DNA from: Halorhabdus amylolytica
GTDB taxonomy: Archaea; Halobacteriota; Halobacteria; Halobacteriales; Haloarculaceae
Assembly: GCF_004944975.1 (NCBI RefSeq)
Contig: NZ_SPQG01000001.1
Location: forward strand, 305,116 to 369,115
DNA length: 64,000 nt
Reading direction: 5' to 3'
Shown: piece by piece, positions 17,120-26,376 of the stretch
Position numbering within the stretch: the first letter of the stretch is position 1
Layout: each line of letters opens with the position of its first letter
Notes under the pieces: model-generated
Database searches by the model: none
Seen by the model: the letters and a program-made list of their open reading frames with translations, nothing else
Told to the model about the DNA's origin: nothing
Program-made: the position numbers and the translations under genes

Positions 17120-19666
17120 ATGACCACACGCGCTATCGAGCGGGTCGACCAGTGGGAGACGCGCTCGTTCGGCGGCGGCTATCGGGGCCTGCAGGAACTC
17201 ACAGGACAGGACTTCTCCGGCGTCGTCCGCTCGCCGGCCGGCACGCTCTGTATGCTCAACGGCACCGTCATCGGTGTCCTCAATGGGACCATCGAGGATT
17301 TCGAGGCCGCCGACGGGACGGCATACGAGGCACCGACGGCAGCGCTCCCACTGTTGATCGTGATGCAGGACCGCGGCGACGAGGTACGGGCGAAGTACTA
17401 CACGGAGGAGACGCCGCTGTCGAAGGTCGACTCGACGCTCTCGGACGGCGGCTTTACCGGCTACATCGAACTCTCCGAGAATGTTCTCAGCGGGGACTAC
17501 TACGTTGTTTATCACAGTGGTCGATCGATGAGCGTCGCCTTCGTCGGCAACAGCGGGCAGTTGCTGAGCGACGAGGAGGCCTTCGAGCGGGCCGATGACG
17601 AGGTGGGGATTTACAAAGTCCGGGCCGTCGACATCGACCCGATCGAGATCCCGGACTCCGAACCGCAAGCCACGGCAGCGTCGGACGCAAGCGACGTCAC
17701 CGGCCAAGATCACTCGACCACGACGGCCGACGGGACGACGACGGATTCCGCCGAGGAACCGGCCGACAACGCCACCGAGAAGCGACCTGCGGACACGGAC
17801 GAACCGACGACAGAGGCGACCCAACCGGACGCCGGGGAGTCCCATGGCGCAGCGACGAACGATACGGCGGTGGCCGAACCCGACGCCGACGAGGGAGCGG
17901 TTGCTGCGGAAGAAACCACCCCGGAGTCGACCGATGAACCCGATGGAGAGGCGACGGCCGACGAGGGACATCGGGACGCAACCGAACAGACAACCGCATC
18001 GACGAGCCACGGATCGGAGGCCAAGAGGGCCGCTACCCGGGAACGCGAAGGTGCCGACACCGCCAGGAGCGACGGCCCCGCGACCGCCGGGACGACGACC
18101 ACACGGAAAGAGACCGAACGCACCGGGGAAAAGACAGGGAAACGGAAGTCGGCGGCAGAAGGTGTCGCCGGGACGGAGGAACGATCGCGCGAGCGTGATC
18201 GATCAGGGACCGGAGTGACAGTCGACGAAAAGGAAGTCGACTCGGCGGAACGCGAGCGGGAACCGACCGCGGACCGCCGTCCGGAGCCGTCGACGGGCGA
18301 CCGGTCGACGGAATCCCAGACAGTGGGCGGATCGGCCCAAGGATCGGAGACGGGGAGTGCAGCCGACCTCGAGACACGGACGATTCCCTCGCTCGATCCG
18401 GACCGGACCCGGACCGAATCCACGGACCGGCCGTCGGGCCCGGCGACGGCCGCAGCGACGCAATCAGTGTCCCGATCGAAGTCGAAACCGAGTGATGAAC
18501 CCCGTCCACGGAGTTCGGGGGCCGATGGGTCGACGGAGACGTCCCGCGAACGGGCGGACACCGGATCGACGACCGAACCACCCGGGGCAGAACCCGCAGC
18601 GACGGAAGATACGCCGACCCGGACGGAAGATTCGGATCGCGTGAACGCGACCGATGAGACCGACGACCGAGTTCGGGAACTAGAGGAGACGATCGACGAA
18701 CGCGAGGAACGGATCGACGACCTCGAGACCCACCTGGAAAGTGTCCGAGAAGAATGCGAGGAGATCGCCGCCGAACGCGACGATATCAGGGCCGAACGCG
18801 ACGAACTCATCGACGAGCGTGATGAACTAAAGGCGGAACTAGAACGGGTCCGCGAGGAACTGGCCGACCTCAGAGAGCAACGCGACTCGTTACAGACCCG
18901 GCTCGAAGATGTCGACGCTGACGGTGTCGCGGCCGAGACGCGACTCAGTCGGACGGAGGCGATGGACGGGACCGACCTGTTCGTCCGGTACGACTCGAAA
19001 GGCGAACCAACACTGAAGACGGCCCACGACAGTGGGGCGAGTCGGTCCGACGTCAACGCGAACCTCAACGTCGAGTACCACACTCAGTTCGAAGCCGACG
19101 GCGCGGTCGTCGCCGGCCAGCCCTTCGATGCGTTCCTCCAGGACACCCTCGAGTTCCGGTTCGTCTCCTGGCTCCTTCGCCAGTTACCCTTCGAGATCCG
19201 CGACACCGGCCACCACAAGGCCCTCTCGGATCTCTACGACGCCCTCCCGCGTATCGATCGGGCCGAACTCAACGGAGAGGCCACCGTCGAGTACACTGAA
19301 GAAGGCCAGACAAAGCGTACACAGGAGGCCTTCGACGTCGTGTTGCGTGACCGGATGGGCAACCCGCTCGTCGTCGCGAACTTCAACGACACTCGCGAGG
19401 CCGCCACCGAGGACGACATGCGTTCGCTCGTCACCTCGGCCACTCGGGTCGGAGAATCCAACGATTCGCTGGCCGGGGCGATGTACGTCACCGCGAGTTT
19501 CTTCGAACCGGCGGCTCTCGAAACCGCCTCCGAGTCGACCGGCGGCGGCCTTCTCAGCCGCGACAAGCGCGAGAGCTACGTCAAGGTCTCGCGCAAGCGG
19601 GGGTACCACCTGTGTCTCGTCGAGGCGCGTGACGAGCAGTTCCACATGGCTGTCCCTGAACTGTGA
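17120..19666 (+). CDS. Large haloarchaeal protein: N-terminal domain, disordered linker, coiled coil, C-terminal domain
   Basis: The 848-residue protein has four regions. Residues 1 to about 174 form a folded alpha/beta domain (TGQDFSGVVRSPAG ... GDYYVVYHSGRSMSVAFVG). Residues about 180-510 are a Thr/Asp/Glu/Ser-rich disordered linker. Residues about 512-607 are heptad-like, Glu/Arg-rich coiled coil (ELEETIDEREERIDDLE). Residues about 614-848 form a second folded domain with FDVVLRDRMGNPLVVANFND. I recall the DUF7527 family for such proteins. The C-terminal domain has the strand pattern of PD-(D/E)xK nuclease folds, but the usual E-x-K is A-x-F/N here, so it is probably not catalytic. Start at 17120, divergent from the cox proteins. 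Confidence 0.75.
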   Translation: MTTRAIERVDQWETRSFGGGYRGLQELTGQDFSGVVRSPAGTLCMLNGTVIGVLNGTIEDFEAADGTAYEAPTAALPLLIVMQDRGDEVRAKYYTEETPLSKVDSTLSDGGFTGYIELSENVLSGDYYVVYHSGRSMSVAFVGNSGQLLSDEEAFERADDEVGIYKVRAVDIDPIEIPDSEPQATAASDASDVTGQDHSTTTADGTTTDSAEEPADNATEKRPADTDEPTTEATQPDAGESHGAATNDTAVAEPDADEGAVAAEETTPESTDEPDGEATADEGHRDATEQTTASTSHGSEAKRAATREREGADTARSDGPATAGTTTTRKETERTGEKTGKRKSAAEGVAGTEERSRERDRSGTGVTVDEKEVDSAEREREPTADRRPEPSTGDRSTESQTVGGSAQGSETGSAADLETRTIPSLDPDRTRTESTDRPSGPATAAATQSVSRSKSKPSDEPRPRSSGADGSTETSRERADTGSTTEPPGAEPAATEDTPTRTEDSDRVNATDETDDRVRELEETIDEREERIDDLETHLESVREECEEIAAERDDIRAERDELIDERDELKAELERVREELADLREQRDSLQTRLEDVDADGVAAETRLSRTEAMDGTDLFVRYDSKGEPTLKTAHDSGASRSDVNANLNVEYHTQFEADGAVVAGQPFDAFLQDTLEFRFVSWLLRQLPFEIRDTGHHKALSDLYDALPRIDRAELNGEATVEYTEEGQTKRTQEAFDVVLRDRMGNPLVVANFNDTREAATEDDMRSLVTSATRVGESNDSLAGAMYVTASFFEPAALETASESTGGGLLSRDKRESYVKVSRKRGYHLCLVEARDEQFHMAVPEL

Positions 19667-19688
19667 ACTACCGCAAAAGCAGTCGACC

Positions 19689-19994
19689 TCAGCCCTCGAT
19701 CTCCGCCGCGTCGTCGATCTTCATCCCCTCGAGCTTCTCGATAGTGTGATCGACCTTCTCGTCCAGATCGTCGACGAACTCCTCGGTCTCCTCGGTCGTG
19801 ATCGCCCCCTGGCTCGAAGGCTCGATCAGGTTCTCCTCCTCCAGCACCCGCAGGGAGTACCGTACCTTGTGATGGGGGTATCCCGTCTCGTTCGACATCT
19901 TTACGATCCCGATAGGTTCGTTCTCGATAACCATCCGCAGAACTTGCAGATGTCGCTCCAGCATGTCCACTTCTTTCTCTAGCCTGTCTATCAT
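19689..19994 (-). CDS. Small winged-helix transcription regulator
   Basis: This 101-residue protein begins with an amphipathic helix (LEKEVDMLERHLQVLRMV). A winged-helix domain follows (IGIVKMSNETGYPHHKVRYSLRVLEEENLIEPS), then a coiled-coil tail (DDLDEKVDHTIEKLEGM) suited to dimerisation. No ligand-binding domain is visible. It is convergent with the large coiled-coil gene and divergent from purA, 188 bases away. Similar small regulators are common in haloarchaea; the target is unknown. Confidence 0.8.
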   Translation of the reverse strand: MIDRLEKEVDMLERHLQVLRMVIENEPIGIVKMSNETGYPHHKVRYSLRVLEEENLIEPSSQGAITTEETEEFVDDLDEKVDHTIEKLEGMKIDDAAEIEG

Positions 19995-20153
19995 GGCACG
20001 TGTTAACTTGTGTTCGGAGGTTTTAAAGGTTGTTGTCCGTCCGCGAAATATAGCAGTTCATTGTACACTGACCGGGAATATAACCCTTGCCATAGAGTGA
20101 CTATCAGAGGAACATCCTCCTGGGGCGGTCGCCGAATTGGGGACCGTAATCTG

Positions 20154-20160
20154 TTTATCG
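20154..20160 (+). promoter_or_regulatory. purA TATA box
   Basis: TTTATCG at 20154-20160 is centred about 26 bases before the purA ATG at 20183. That spacing fits leaderless initiation at or near the A of ATG. Confidence 0.55.
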
Positions 20161-20182
20161 GGGTGGGAGAAACTGGCGAACG

Positions 20183-21571
20183 ATGACCGTTACGATCGTA
20201 GGGTCACAACTCGGCGACGAGGGCAAAGGCCGGGTCGTCGACCTCTACAGCGACGAGGCCGATGTCGTCGTCCGGTACCAGGGCGGCGACAACGCCGGTC
20301 ACACGGTGTGTCACGACGGGGAGGAATACAAGCTCTCGTTGGTGCCAAGCGGCGCGATCAGAGGGAAGGTCGGCGTCCTCGGGAACGGGTGTGTAATCAA
20401 CCCGCGGACGCTGTTCGACGAACTCGAGATGCTCCGCGACCGGGGACTGGACCCCGACGTCCGCGTCGCTCAGCGCGCCCACGTGATCATGCCGTTCCAT
20501 CGCGTGCTCGACGGCATCGAAGAGGACGTCAAGAGCGAGGACGACCAGGAAGTCGGCACTACGGGCCGCGGGATCGGTCCGACCTACGAAGACAAGGCCG
20601 GCCGCCGTGGCGTCAGGATCGGCGATCTGCTTGATCCCGACGTTCTGCGCGAGCGACTGGAGTACATCGCCCCACAGAAGCGGGCCGTCGTCGAGGAGGT
20701 CTACGGACTCGATCCCGACGCACTCGAGGAGTATCCCGACGCTTTCGACGTGGATGCCCTCTTCGAGGAGTTCCGCGAGTACGGCCGCCGCATCGAACGC
20801 GAGGACATGGCGGTCAACGCCGGCGCGTACCTCAGCGACGCGCGCGAGGCCGGCAAGCGTCTCATGCTCGAAGGTGCCCAGGGGACGATCATCGACATCG
20901 ATCACGGTAACTACCCCTTCGTCACCTCCTCGAATCCGACCGCGGGCGGGGCAACGGTCGGCACCGGTCTCTCGCCCGGCGTCATCGGCGGCGGCGAGGT
21001 CATCGGTATCGTCAAAGCCTACCTTACGCGAGTCGGCAGCGGTCCACTCCCGACGGAACTGGGCGGCGTTCCCGGCGACACGCCGGGTTACGACGGAGAC
21101 CCCGAGAATCCACGGACTGAAAGCGAGGAACTCGCGACGGAGATCCGCGAAGCGGGCGACGAGTACGGCACCGTCACCGGCCGGCCGCGCCGGGTCGGCT
21201 GGCTCGACATGCCGATGCTTCGCCATGCCGCCCGTGCCAGCGGGTTCACCGGACTCGCCGTCAACCACGTCGACACCCTCGCGGGGCTTGACGAGCTCGA
21301 GGTCGCCAAGGCCTACGAACTCGACGGCGAGCGCTTGGAAACCATGCCCCCGACCACCGAGCGATGGGCCGACTGCGAGCCCGTCTTCCGGACCTTCGAC
21401 GGCTGGAAGGAGCAAGACTGGGAAGCGATCGCCGAGGACGGGTACGACGCACTGCCGGCCGAGGCCCGTGCCTACCTGGAGTACGTCAGCGACGATCTCG
21501 ATATCCCGATCTACGCGATCGGCGTCGGGCCATCGCGTGAGGACACGATCGTCTGCGAACGCCCATACTGA
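20183..21571 (+). CDS. purA: Adenylosuccinate synthetase
   Basis: The 462-residue enzyme catalyses the first committed step from IMP to AMP, joining IMP and aspartate with GTP. The N-terminal P-loop-like motif GSQLGDEGKGRVVD and the IMP loop GGDNAGHTV are intact. GTTGRGIGPTYEDKAGRRG (about residues 128-146) and the aspartate-binding region follow. It is longer than the E. coli enzyme by about 30 residues, through acidic insertions near 290-310. No other purine genes are adjacent. Start ATG at 20183 fits the TATA box. Confidence 0.95.
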   Translation: MTVTIVGSQLGDEGKGRVVDLYSDEADVVVRYQGGDNAGHTVCHDGEEYKLSLVPSGAIRGKVGVLGNGCVINPRTLFDELEMLRDRGLDPDVRVAQRAHVIMPFHRVLDGIEEDVKSEDDQEVGTTGRGIGPTYEDKAGRRGVRIGDLLDPDVLRERLEYIAPQKRAVVEEVYGLDPDALEEYPDAFDVDALFEEFREYGRRIEREDMAVNAGAYLSDAREAGKRLMLEGAQGTIIDIDHGNYPFVTSSNPTAGGATVGTGLSPGVIGGGEVIGIVKAYLTRVGSGPLPTELGGVPGDTPGYDGDPENPRTESEELATEIREAGDEYGTVTGRPRRVGWLDMPMLRHAARASGFTGLAVNHVDTLAGLDELEVAKAYELDGERLETMPPTTERWADCEPVFRTFDGWKEQDWEAIAEDGYDALPAEARAYLEYVSDDLDIPIYAIGVGPSREDTIVCERPY

Positions 21572-21586
21572 TCGCCGGCGGAGCAG

Positions 21587-22684
21587 TCAGTTGTCGCTGT
21601 CCGGCCCGATCTCTCCGGATTCGATCATCGCTTCGAACGGATTGTCCTCGATAGTGAGGGGGAAGTCCACCCGCCCGCGCCGCCGGACGGACTCGTAGCC
21701 GCCGAAGATGATCTCCGCCGTGTTCAGCCCGTTGCGTGCCCGGAGTTCCGACTCCCGATCGCCCCCGAGCGCCTCGATCACGTCGTCGATCGCCCGCTGG
21801 TGGTAAACCGAGCCGTACTGGTACTCGTCGGACCCGGCGTCGTGGAGTCCTTCGCCGTCGATGTCGATCGTCTCCCAGGTCGCCGTGCCGGCCCGCCTGA
21901 CCTCCAGCATGGGCCCGTCGTCGCTGTCGATCCGGATCTCGCCGTCGTCGCCGACGACGTGGAACGCGCCGCCGGCGAGTCCGTCGCCCTCGCCGGTGGC
22001 CATGATTGCTTGCACGCCGGTGTCGTACTCCCACTGGGCGAACATCTGGTTCTCCTGGTGCATGCCAAAGCGCAGGTCTTCCTCACGGTAGTCCAGTTGG
22101 GCGATCACCCACTCGGCCCGGGGTTCGCCAGCGATCATGCCCGCGAGGTCGATCGCGTGGGCTCCGGTGTCGTAGAAGTCTCCCCAGGAGATCTCGATAC
22201 GCCGGAGATCACCGATCGCTCCGTCCGCGACGAGTTCTGTGGCGGAACGGAACGGCCGACCGAAGCGACGCATCCGGTGGAAGGTTAGCTGGGCGTCGGC
22301 ACGCCAGGCCTCCTGGGCCATTCGCTGGGCGCCGGCCCACGTTGCGGCCATGGGCTTCTCGCAGTGGATCGCCTCGACGCCGCGGCGTGCGGCGGCCGCG
22401 ACGAGATCCGTGTGGACTTCCGGAGGGACCGTGATAGAAACCACGTCGGGTTCGATCGCCTCGAACATCTCGACCGCGTCCGTAAAACGGGCGTCAGTGG
22501 GTAGCTCGAACCGATCACCGAACGTTTCGACGCGCTCGGAAACGAGGTCGGCAGCGGCGAGAAGTCGACAATCTTCGCGGCGCTCGTAAGCTTCGGCGTG
22601 ACGATAGGCCATCGCGAAACTCTCGACAGTCGGGTTCTCGGGATCCGGGCCGGTGCCGACGATGGCGACATCGTATGGACTCAT
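21587..22684 (-). CDS. Gfo/Idh/MocA-family NAD(P)-dependent oxidoreductase
   Basis: The 365-residue protein has an N-terminal Rossmann domain (VAIVGTGPDPENPTVES) with an unusual insertion where the usual GxGxxG turn continues. EAIHCEKPMA is the conserved EKP motif, and the C-terminal alpha/beta domain follows (GDFYDTGAHAIDLAGM, with the catalytic D-x3-H pair). Substrates of this family are sugars, inositols and related polyols; none can be assigned here. It is convergent with purA, separated by 15 bases, and divergent from the small zinc protein. Confidence 0.85.
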   Translation of the reverse strand: MSPYDVAIVGTGPDPENPTVESFAMAYRHAEAYERREDCRLLAAADLVSERVETFGDRFELPTDARFTDAVEMFEAIEPDVVSITVPPEVHTDLVAAAARRGVEAIHCEKPMAATWAGAQRMAQEAWRADAQLTFHRMRRFGRPFRSATELVADGAIGDLRRIEISWGDFYDTGAHAIDLAGMIAGEPRAEWVIAQLDYREEDLRFGMHQENQMFAQWEYDTGVQAIMATGEGDGLAGGAFHVVGDDGEIRIDSDDGPMLEVRRAGTATWETIDIDGEGLHDAGSDEYQYGSVYHQRAIDDVIEALGGDRESELRARNGLNTAEIIFGGYESVRRRGRVDFPLTIEDNPFEAMIESGEIGPDSDN

Positions 22685-22803
22685 GGTATATCGGACAGAG
22701 AAGCGCCTGCGGTATTGGACTACCGGTCACCCCAGGTTGAGGGTGACGGAAACGGCCGTTGCCGAGCGGCACGCTTTTGCCGCGGGGGAATCAGGATTGG
22801 GGT

Positions 22804-22998
22804 ATGCAGGAGGATCTGATGGACATCATCTGCTGTCCGCTGGACAAACACGACCTCGAACTCGACGTCGAGGAGCGCGAGGACGGCGAGATCGTCACGG
22901 GAACGCTTACGTGTACCGAGTGTGGCGAGACCTACCCGATCGAAGACGGTATCCCCAACCTCCTCCCGCCGGACATGCGCGAAGACGCTCCGGCCTGA
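22804..22998 (+). CDS. Trm112-like zinc protein
   Basis: This 64-residue protein carries a zinc knuckle. MDIICCPLDKH supplies two cysteines and LTCTECGETYPIEDGIPNLLP the others, followed by the conserved I-P-x-L-L-P. The family includes Trm112, which activates several tRNA and protein methyltransferases by forming heterodimers, and the bacterial YcaR-type proteins. In haloarchaea Trm112 is a general methyltransferase partner; this is a good candidate. The ATG at 22804 gives MQEDLMDI; upstream residues from 22759 look non-coding. Confidence 0.8.
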   Translation: MQEDLMDIICCPLDKHDLELDVEEREDGEIVTGTLTCTECGETYPIEDGIPNLLPPDMREDAPA

Positions 22999-23031
22999 AG
23001 CTTTTTCAACATTCCCTGCGGACAGTCAGAT

Positions 23032-23589
23032 GTGCCCAGTCCGCTCCCCGTTCACGTCAACCGCGAGGAACTGCACGATCTGGCGGTTCCGGAGAGTTAC
23101 GAGACGGTGGGGAGCTTCGAGATCAGGCTGATAAACCACGGCGAGCCCTCACACGTCCACCTCCACCTCGACGATTCACTGTCCTCGGTCGCTGCGATCG
23201 AGGCGACCAACCACTACGTCGACGGCGAGAGCCAACGCCGCGTGAGCGTAAATGTTCGTGAAGGGGCGTCGATCCGCGGGAAACTCAAGGTTGCTGTCGG
23301 GTACGGCGCGACGACGCGGTACGTTGACGTGGATATCAGCAAGCCGATCGAGACGACCCAATCGGTCGAGGTTGACGAGTCCCTGTCCCAGCCCCAGCCG
23401 AAGGAACCGGAAGAGTCCGGTGGGCCCCTCGAGAAAAGCCCGGCCCTGCCAGTGTTGTCACTCGCGGCCCTGGCGCTGTTGCTCGCTGTCAGCGCGGCCC
23501 TGCTGTTTCGACAGTTCGTCGTCGCGCTCGGTGCCTCGGTCGTATTCCTCGGCGTCGCGATCGCGCTGTACGCCCTCGTCGGTGATTGA
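23032..23589 (+). CDS. Haloarchaeal membrane-anchored protein with N-terminal beta domain
   Basis: The 185-residue protein begins with a beta-rich region (residues about 1-110; EIRLINHGEPSHVHLHLDD) of a type seen in adhesin-like or immunoglobulin-like domains. An acidic/proline linker and two C-terminal hydrophobic helices (about 135-155 and 160-182) follow. The start is a GTG at 23032; the overlapping ATG at 23030 is in another frame. It follows the Trm112-like gene by 33 bases and may be cotranscribed. I recall DUF7524 for this type. Function unknown. Confidence 0.7.
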   Translation: MPSPLPVHVNREELHDLAVPESYETVGSFEIRLINHGEPSHVHLHLDDSLSSVAAIEATNHYVDGESQRRVSVNVREGASIRGKLKVAVGYGATTRYVDVDISKPIETTQSVEVDESLSQPQPKEPEESGGPLEKSPALPVLSLAALALLLAVSAALLFRQFVVALGASVVFLGVAIALYALVGD

Positions 23590-23611
23590 GGGGACCGAGC
23601 GGCAAACTCGA

Positions 23612-24694
23612 TTACGAGTCCTCGCCACGCTCGGTCGCCGGCAACTCCCCGTCTTCGAAGCGTTTCGCTCGCAAGTATCGCGCCCGATAGCGGTTGGCAC
23701 CCTCGTCGAGGTCGGCCTCCCGAATCTCCTCGACGCGACCCTCGGCGACAGCATCGACGAGGTCATCGAGCTGTGCCTTCTCGCTGGGCGTCAACTCGAA
23801 TTCGAAGGTCCGGGATCCCTCACGCTCCAGCTCGGTCCACTCCCTGGCGGCGGCGACGAACAGCGAACACGGCTCCCGACAGGGAAACACCCCCTCGCCA
23901 CGAGGCACGTCAAGTTCCGTTTCCCCGTCCTCGTCCCACTCGCGACGCTTGAGACACTGTGAGTCGACACAACAGGCCTCGGCGGCCCACTCGAGTGCCT
24001 CGACGGGCAACTCGGAGACCGACCGGTAGCGACCAGTCTGTCTCTCTGCTGCCTCCCGATAGTGGGTCACGTCGAGGTCACCTTCCCGTTCGCGGTACCA
24101 GTTCTCGATCGTCGCCGGGTAGAAGGCCCCGACGACCTCAACAAGTGCGTCGGGTTCGAGCGCCGGGAACACCCAGCCCGTCCGTAGCGTGGGCGCGGTT
24201 CGCAACGGTCGGTACCGATCGCGGTCGTCACGTCTGGCGATCGCATCGACATCGTCAGGATCGTCGTAGGTCTGGAGGTCACTGACCGGGACGTCCCGGT
24301 CGTCGATGTGTCGGACCTGGTATCGGCGCTGGTCCTCGTCGGTCAGCATCGTCGTGATCAGCAATTCCCCCCACGTCCGGGCGATGCCGTCGACGAGGGC
24401 GTCGTAGCGATCCGGGACTGTGGCCCGGTCGGCGTCGTCAGTCGCGCCTTCGAGCCACCTGAGGAACGTACGTTCTGCGGGTCGCTGAGGGGCGGTCTCC
24501 CGCCAGTAGTACCAGTTCGTGACGTAGGGGACGAAGGCGTCGGGGACGACGTCGGGAGAATCATCGTCGACAGTCGTCTCCGCACCCTCGACCACGAGGT
24601 GGAGGTTCCCGTCGGAGAGACGGGCCGTCAAGCCGTCGTACTCGACGCCCTCACCCGCCGCCTCGCGCAGGGCCGCCACTGGCTCGCGCTCCAT
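23612..24694 (-). CDS. DR2241-family protein, probably 4Fe-4S, cobalamin-associated
   Basis: This 360-residue protein resembles the DR2241 family, which sits next to cbiX in haloarchaea and Deinococcus. Near its C-terminus it has EACCVDSQCLKRREW and VFPCREPCSLFVAAARE, four or five cysteines placed to bind an Fe-S cluster. The rest is acidic alpha/beta with ENWYREREGDLDVTHYREAAERQTGRY. I chose the ATG at 24694 (MEREPVAALREA), since the frame upstream overlaps cbiX's stop and is Arg/Pro-rich. It is 83 bases downstream of cbiX on the same strand. A role in cobalt insertion or electron supply is inferred from context only. Confidence 0.75.
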   Translation of the reverse strand: MEREPVAALREAAGEGVEYDGLTARLSDGNLHLVVEGAETTVDDDSPDVVPDAFVPYVTNWYYWRETAPQRPAERTFLRWLEGATDDADRATVPDRYDALVDGIARTWGELLITTMLTDEDQRRYQVRHIDDRDVPVSDLQTYDDPDDVDAIARRDDRDRYRPLRTAPTLRTGWVFPALEPDALVEVVGAFYPATIENWYREREGDLDVTHYREAAERQTGRYRSVSELPVEALEWAAEACCVDSQCLKRREWDEDGETELDVPRGEGVFPCREPCSLFVAAAREWTELEREGSRTFEFELTPSEKAQLDDLVDAVAEGRVEEIREADLDEGANRYRARYLRAKRFEDGELPATERGEDS

Positions 24695-24777
24695 ACCCGG
24701 TCGTGGGCGGCCGGCGGATAAAGCCCACCGCCACCGGCAGTTCGAACCCGGATCGAGGACAGGGAACTCGTCTGTGA

Positions 24778-25719
24778 TCACCCGTGACGGTCTGATACTC
24801 TCTCAGACGTGATGGGGGCATCGTCACCTCGCTCGCGTAGCTGTTCGAGGGTGTCACCGACATCTGCGCCAGCGTCGACCGCGCGCTCGACGACGACCTC
24901 TGCGAGGAGAGATTCGGTTCCGACGGCGCCCGAGTACCAGATCCGGTGGCCATCGACGCTCGCCGGCGTCCCCCACCCGGTGCGGTAATCGTCGGTCAAC
25001 CCCATGTCCTCGGGGATGTCCTCCTGGGTGTGATAGCCATCGGCGATAAAGAGGGGGACGACGACGATGTCTCGCGGGTCCCGCCCGCTCGAGTGGCCAG
25101 AGGCACTACGCACCTCGCCGTCCTCGCTGGCGAAATAGTCGGTGACGTCGTCGACTTCCGGTTCCTCGTCCATGAACAGCGCCTGGACCTCGTCGAAGCG
25201 CCCCCGGGCGCGGATCCGATCGGCGTGATACTCGACCGCCTTCGCCGAGTTTTCGTTACGCTCGGTGCCGTGACCGACGACAGCCAGTCCGACGCCGTCG
25301 CCCACGTCAGGATTACCCGTGACCGACTCGGCACGGCGGACGATCACGTCGCTCATCGCGTCGTGGGTCCCCACGGGCCCGCAGTAGTGGACGGTCTGAC
25401 CGGTGTCGGCGGCAGAAAGGGTGGCCGAGACGGCACTGGTACCGTCGGAATCCCACCCGTCCCAGTCCTCAAGGCGGAACTCCCGGGGGATGACCTGCTC
25501 GGTGAAGTAGCCCTCGCTGACGAACAGCGGGACGAGGTATACCTCCTCGGACGAGACGGTCCGAAGCGCCTCCCGGAAGTGGGGCTGTTCCTTCCAGAAC
25601 GCCGTCCGCACCGTGTCGAAGGCACCGGTCTCCCGGATCCGCCGGGCGTGTTCATGAGCCGGGCGGCTCGACTCGGGATTGAGGTGCGAGCCGTGAGAAA
25701 CGACGACCAGGGCAGGCAT
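24778..25719 (-). CDS. cbiX: Two-domain sirohydrochlorin cobaltochelatase
   Basis: The 313-residue protein has two CbiX/chelatase domains in tandem. The first starts ALVVVSHGSHLNPESSRPAHEHA with the metal-binding His of the HGS motif and ends in LVPLFVSEGYFTEQVIP. The second repeats the plan with LAVVGHGTERNEN and VVPLFIADGYHTQEDIP. The enzyme inserts Co2+ into sirohydrochlorin in the anaerobic (early cobalt) branch of cobalamin synthesis. An acidic/Ser-rich insert (about residues 210-225) separates strands in the second domain. Its neighbour is the DR2241-family gene downstream. Confidence 0.9.
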   Translation of the reverse strand: MPALVVVSHGSHLNPESSRPAHEHARRIRETGAFDTVRTAFWKEQPHFREALRTVSSEEVYLVPLFVSEGYFTEQVIPREFRLEDWDGWDSDGTSAVSATLSAADTGQTVHYCGPVGTHDAMSDVIVRRAESVTGNPDVGDGVGLAVVGHGTERNENSAKAVEYHADRIRARGRFDEVQALFMDEEPEVDDVTDYFASEDGEVRSASGHSSGRDPRDIVVVPLFIADGYHTQEDIPEDMGLTDDYRTGWGTPASVDGHRIWYSGAVGTESLLAEVVVERAVDAGADVGDTLEQLRERGDDAPITSERVSDRHG

Positions 25720-25796
25720 GGTCGCGCTTTGGCCCAGCGTCGCCTTAGCCGTTGGCCTACTGGGGATTTATGCGACCGCCGAACACACGCGGGGAT

Positions 25797-26264
25797 ATGA
25801 CCCTCGCGGAACAGGCACGGGAGGCGGTTCGGGCCCGGCCGTTCGTCCACGAGGCGCTACGGGCCGGTGTGATCAACTACTCCGCGGCTGCTCGGATGCT
25901 CGATGTCGGCGAGGAAGAACCGGTCGCCGCGGCACTCCGACGCTACGCCGCCGAACTGTCCGAGCGTGATATGCCGGCGCGCTCGGCCCGAGTGACGATA
26001 CAAAGCGGCGTCGGTCGGACCGACGACCCGGAGGAACGCCTGCTGGCCGTCGGCGACGCGGCGTTCGCCTCCGGCGATGGACCGCTGACGGCCGTCCTCG
26101 TAAACGGCGACGTCGACGCGTGGCTGTTGACCCACGCGCTCGCCCGCCTGGACGCCGAGGACATCACCGTCGAGGCCGCTGGCGTCGCCGACGGGAGTCT
26201 CCTCGTGGTGGTCGAACGCCGGGACGGTCCCCGGACCGTCCAGTTCCTCGAAGAACTCGTTTAG
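25797..26264 (+). CDS. Conserved haloarchaeal protein, HTH-like N-terminus and ACT-like C-terminus
   Basis: The 155-residue protein begins TLAEQAREAVRARPFVHEALRAGVINYSAAARML, which looks like a helical DNA-binding or regulatory head. The C-terminal half (LTAVLVNGDVDAWLLTHALARLDAEDITVEAAGVADGSLLVVV) has the beta-alpha-beta pattern of ACT domains, which bind amino acids. I recall DUF7523. The start at 25797 was chosen over 25752, as the earlier residues overlap the cbiX promoter. Divergent from cbiX and upstream of cysS, 112 bases before it. Possibly an amino acid-sensing regulator; no direct evidence. Confidence 0.7.
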   Translation: MTLAEQAREAVRARPFVHEALRAGVINYSAAARMLDVGEEEPVAAALRRYAAELSERDMPARSARVTIQSGVGRTDDPEERLLAVGDAAFASGDGPLTAVLVNGDVDAWLLTHALARLDAEDITVEAAGVADGSLLVVVERRDGPRTVQFLEELV

Positions 26265-26376
26265 CCAGCCCAACCCCCCAGGACAGCGCGGAGTCAGTCG
26301 ACTCGTGACCGCGCGATCGGGGAACCACGTCGTTCGATCCGACGGATTGAAACGCTCGCCGCCGAACCTTCAGCCA

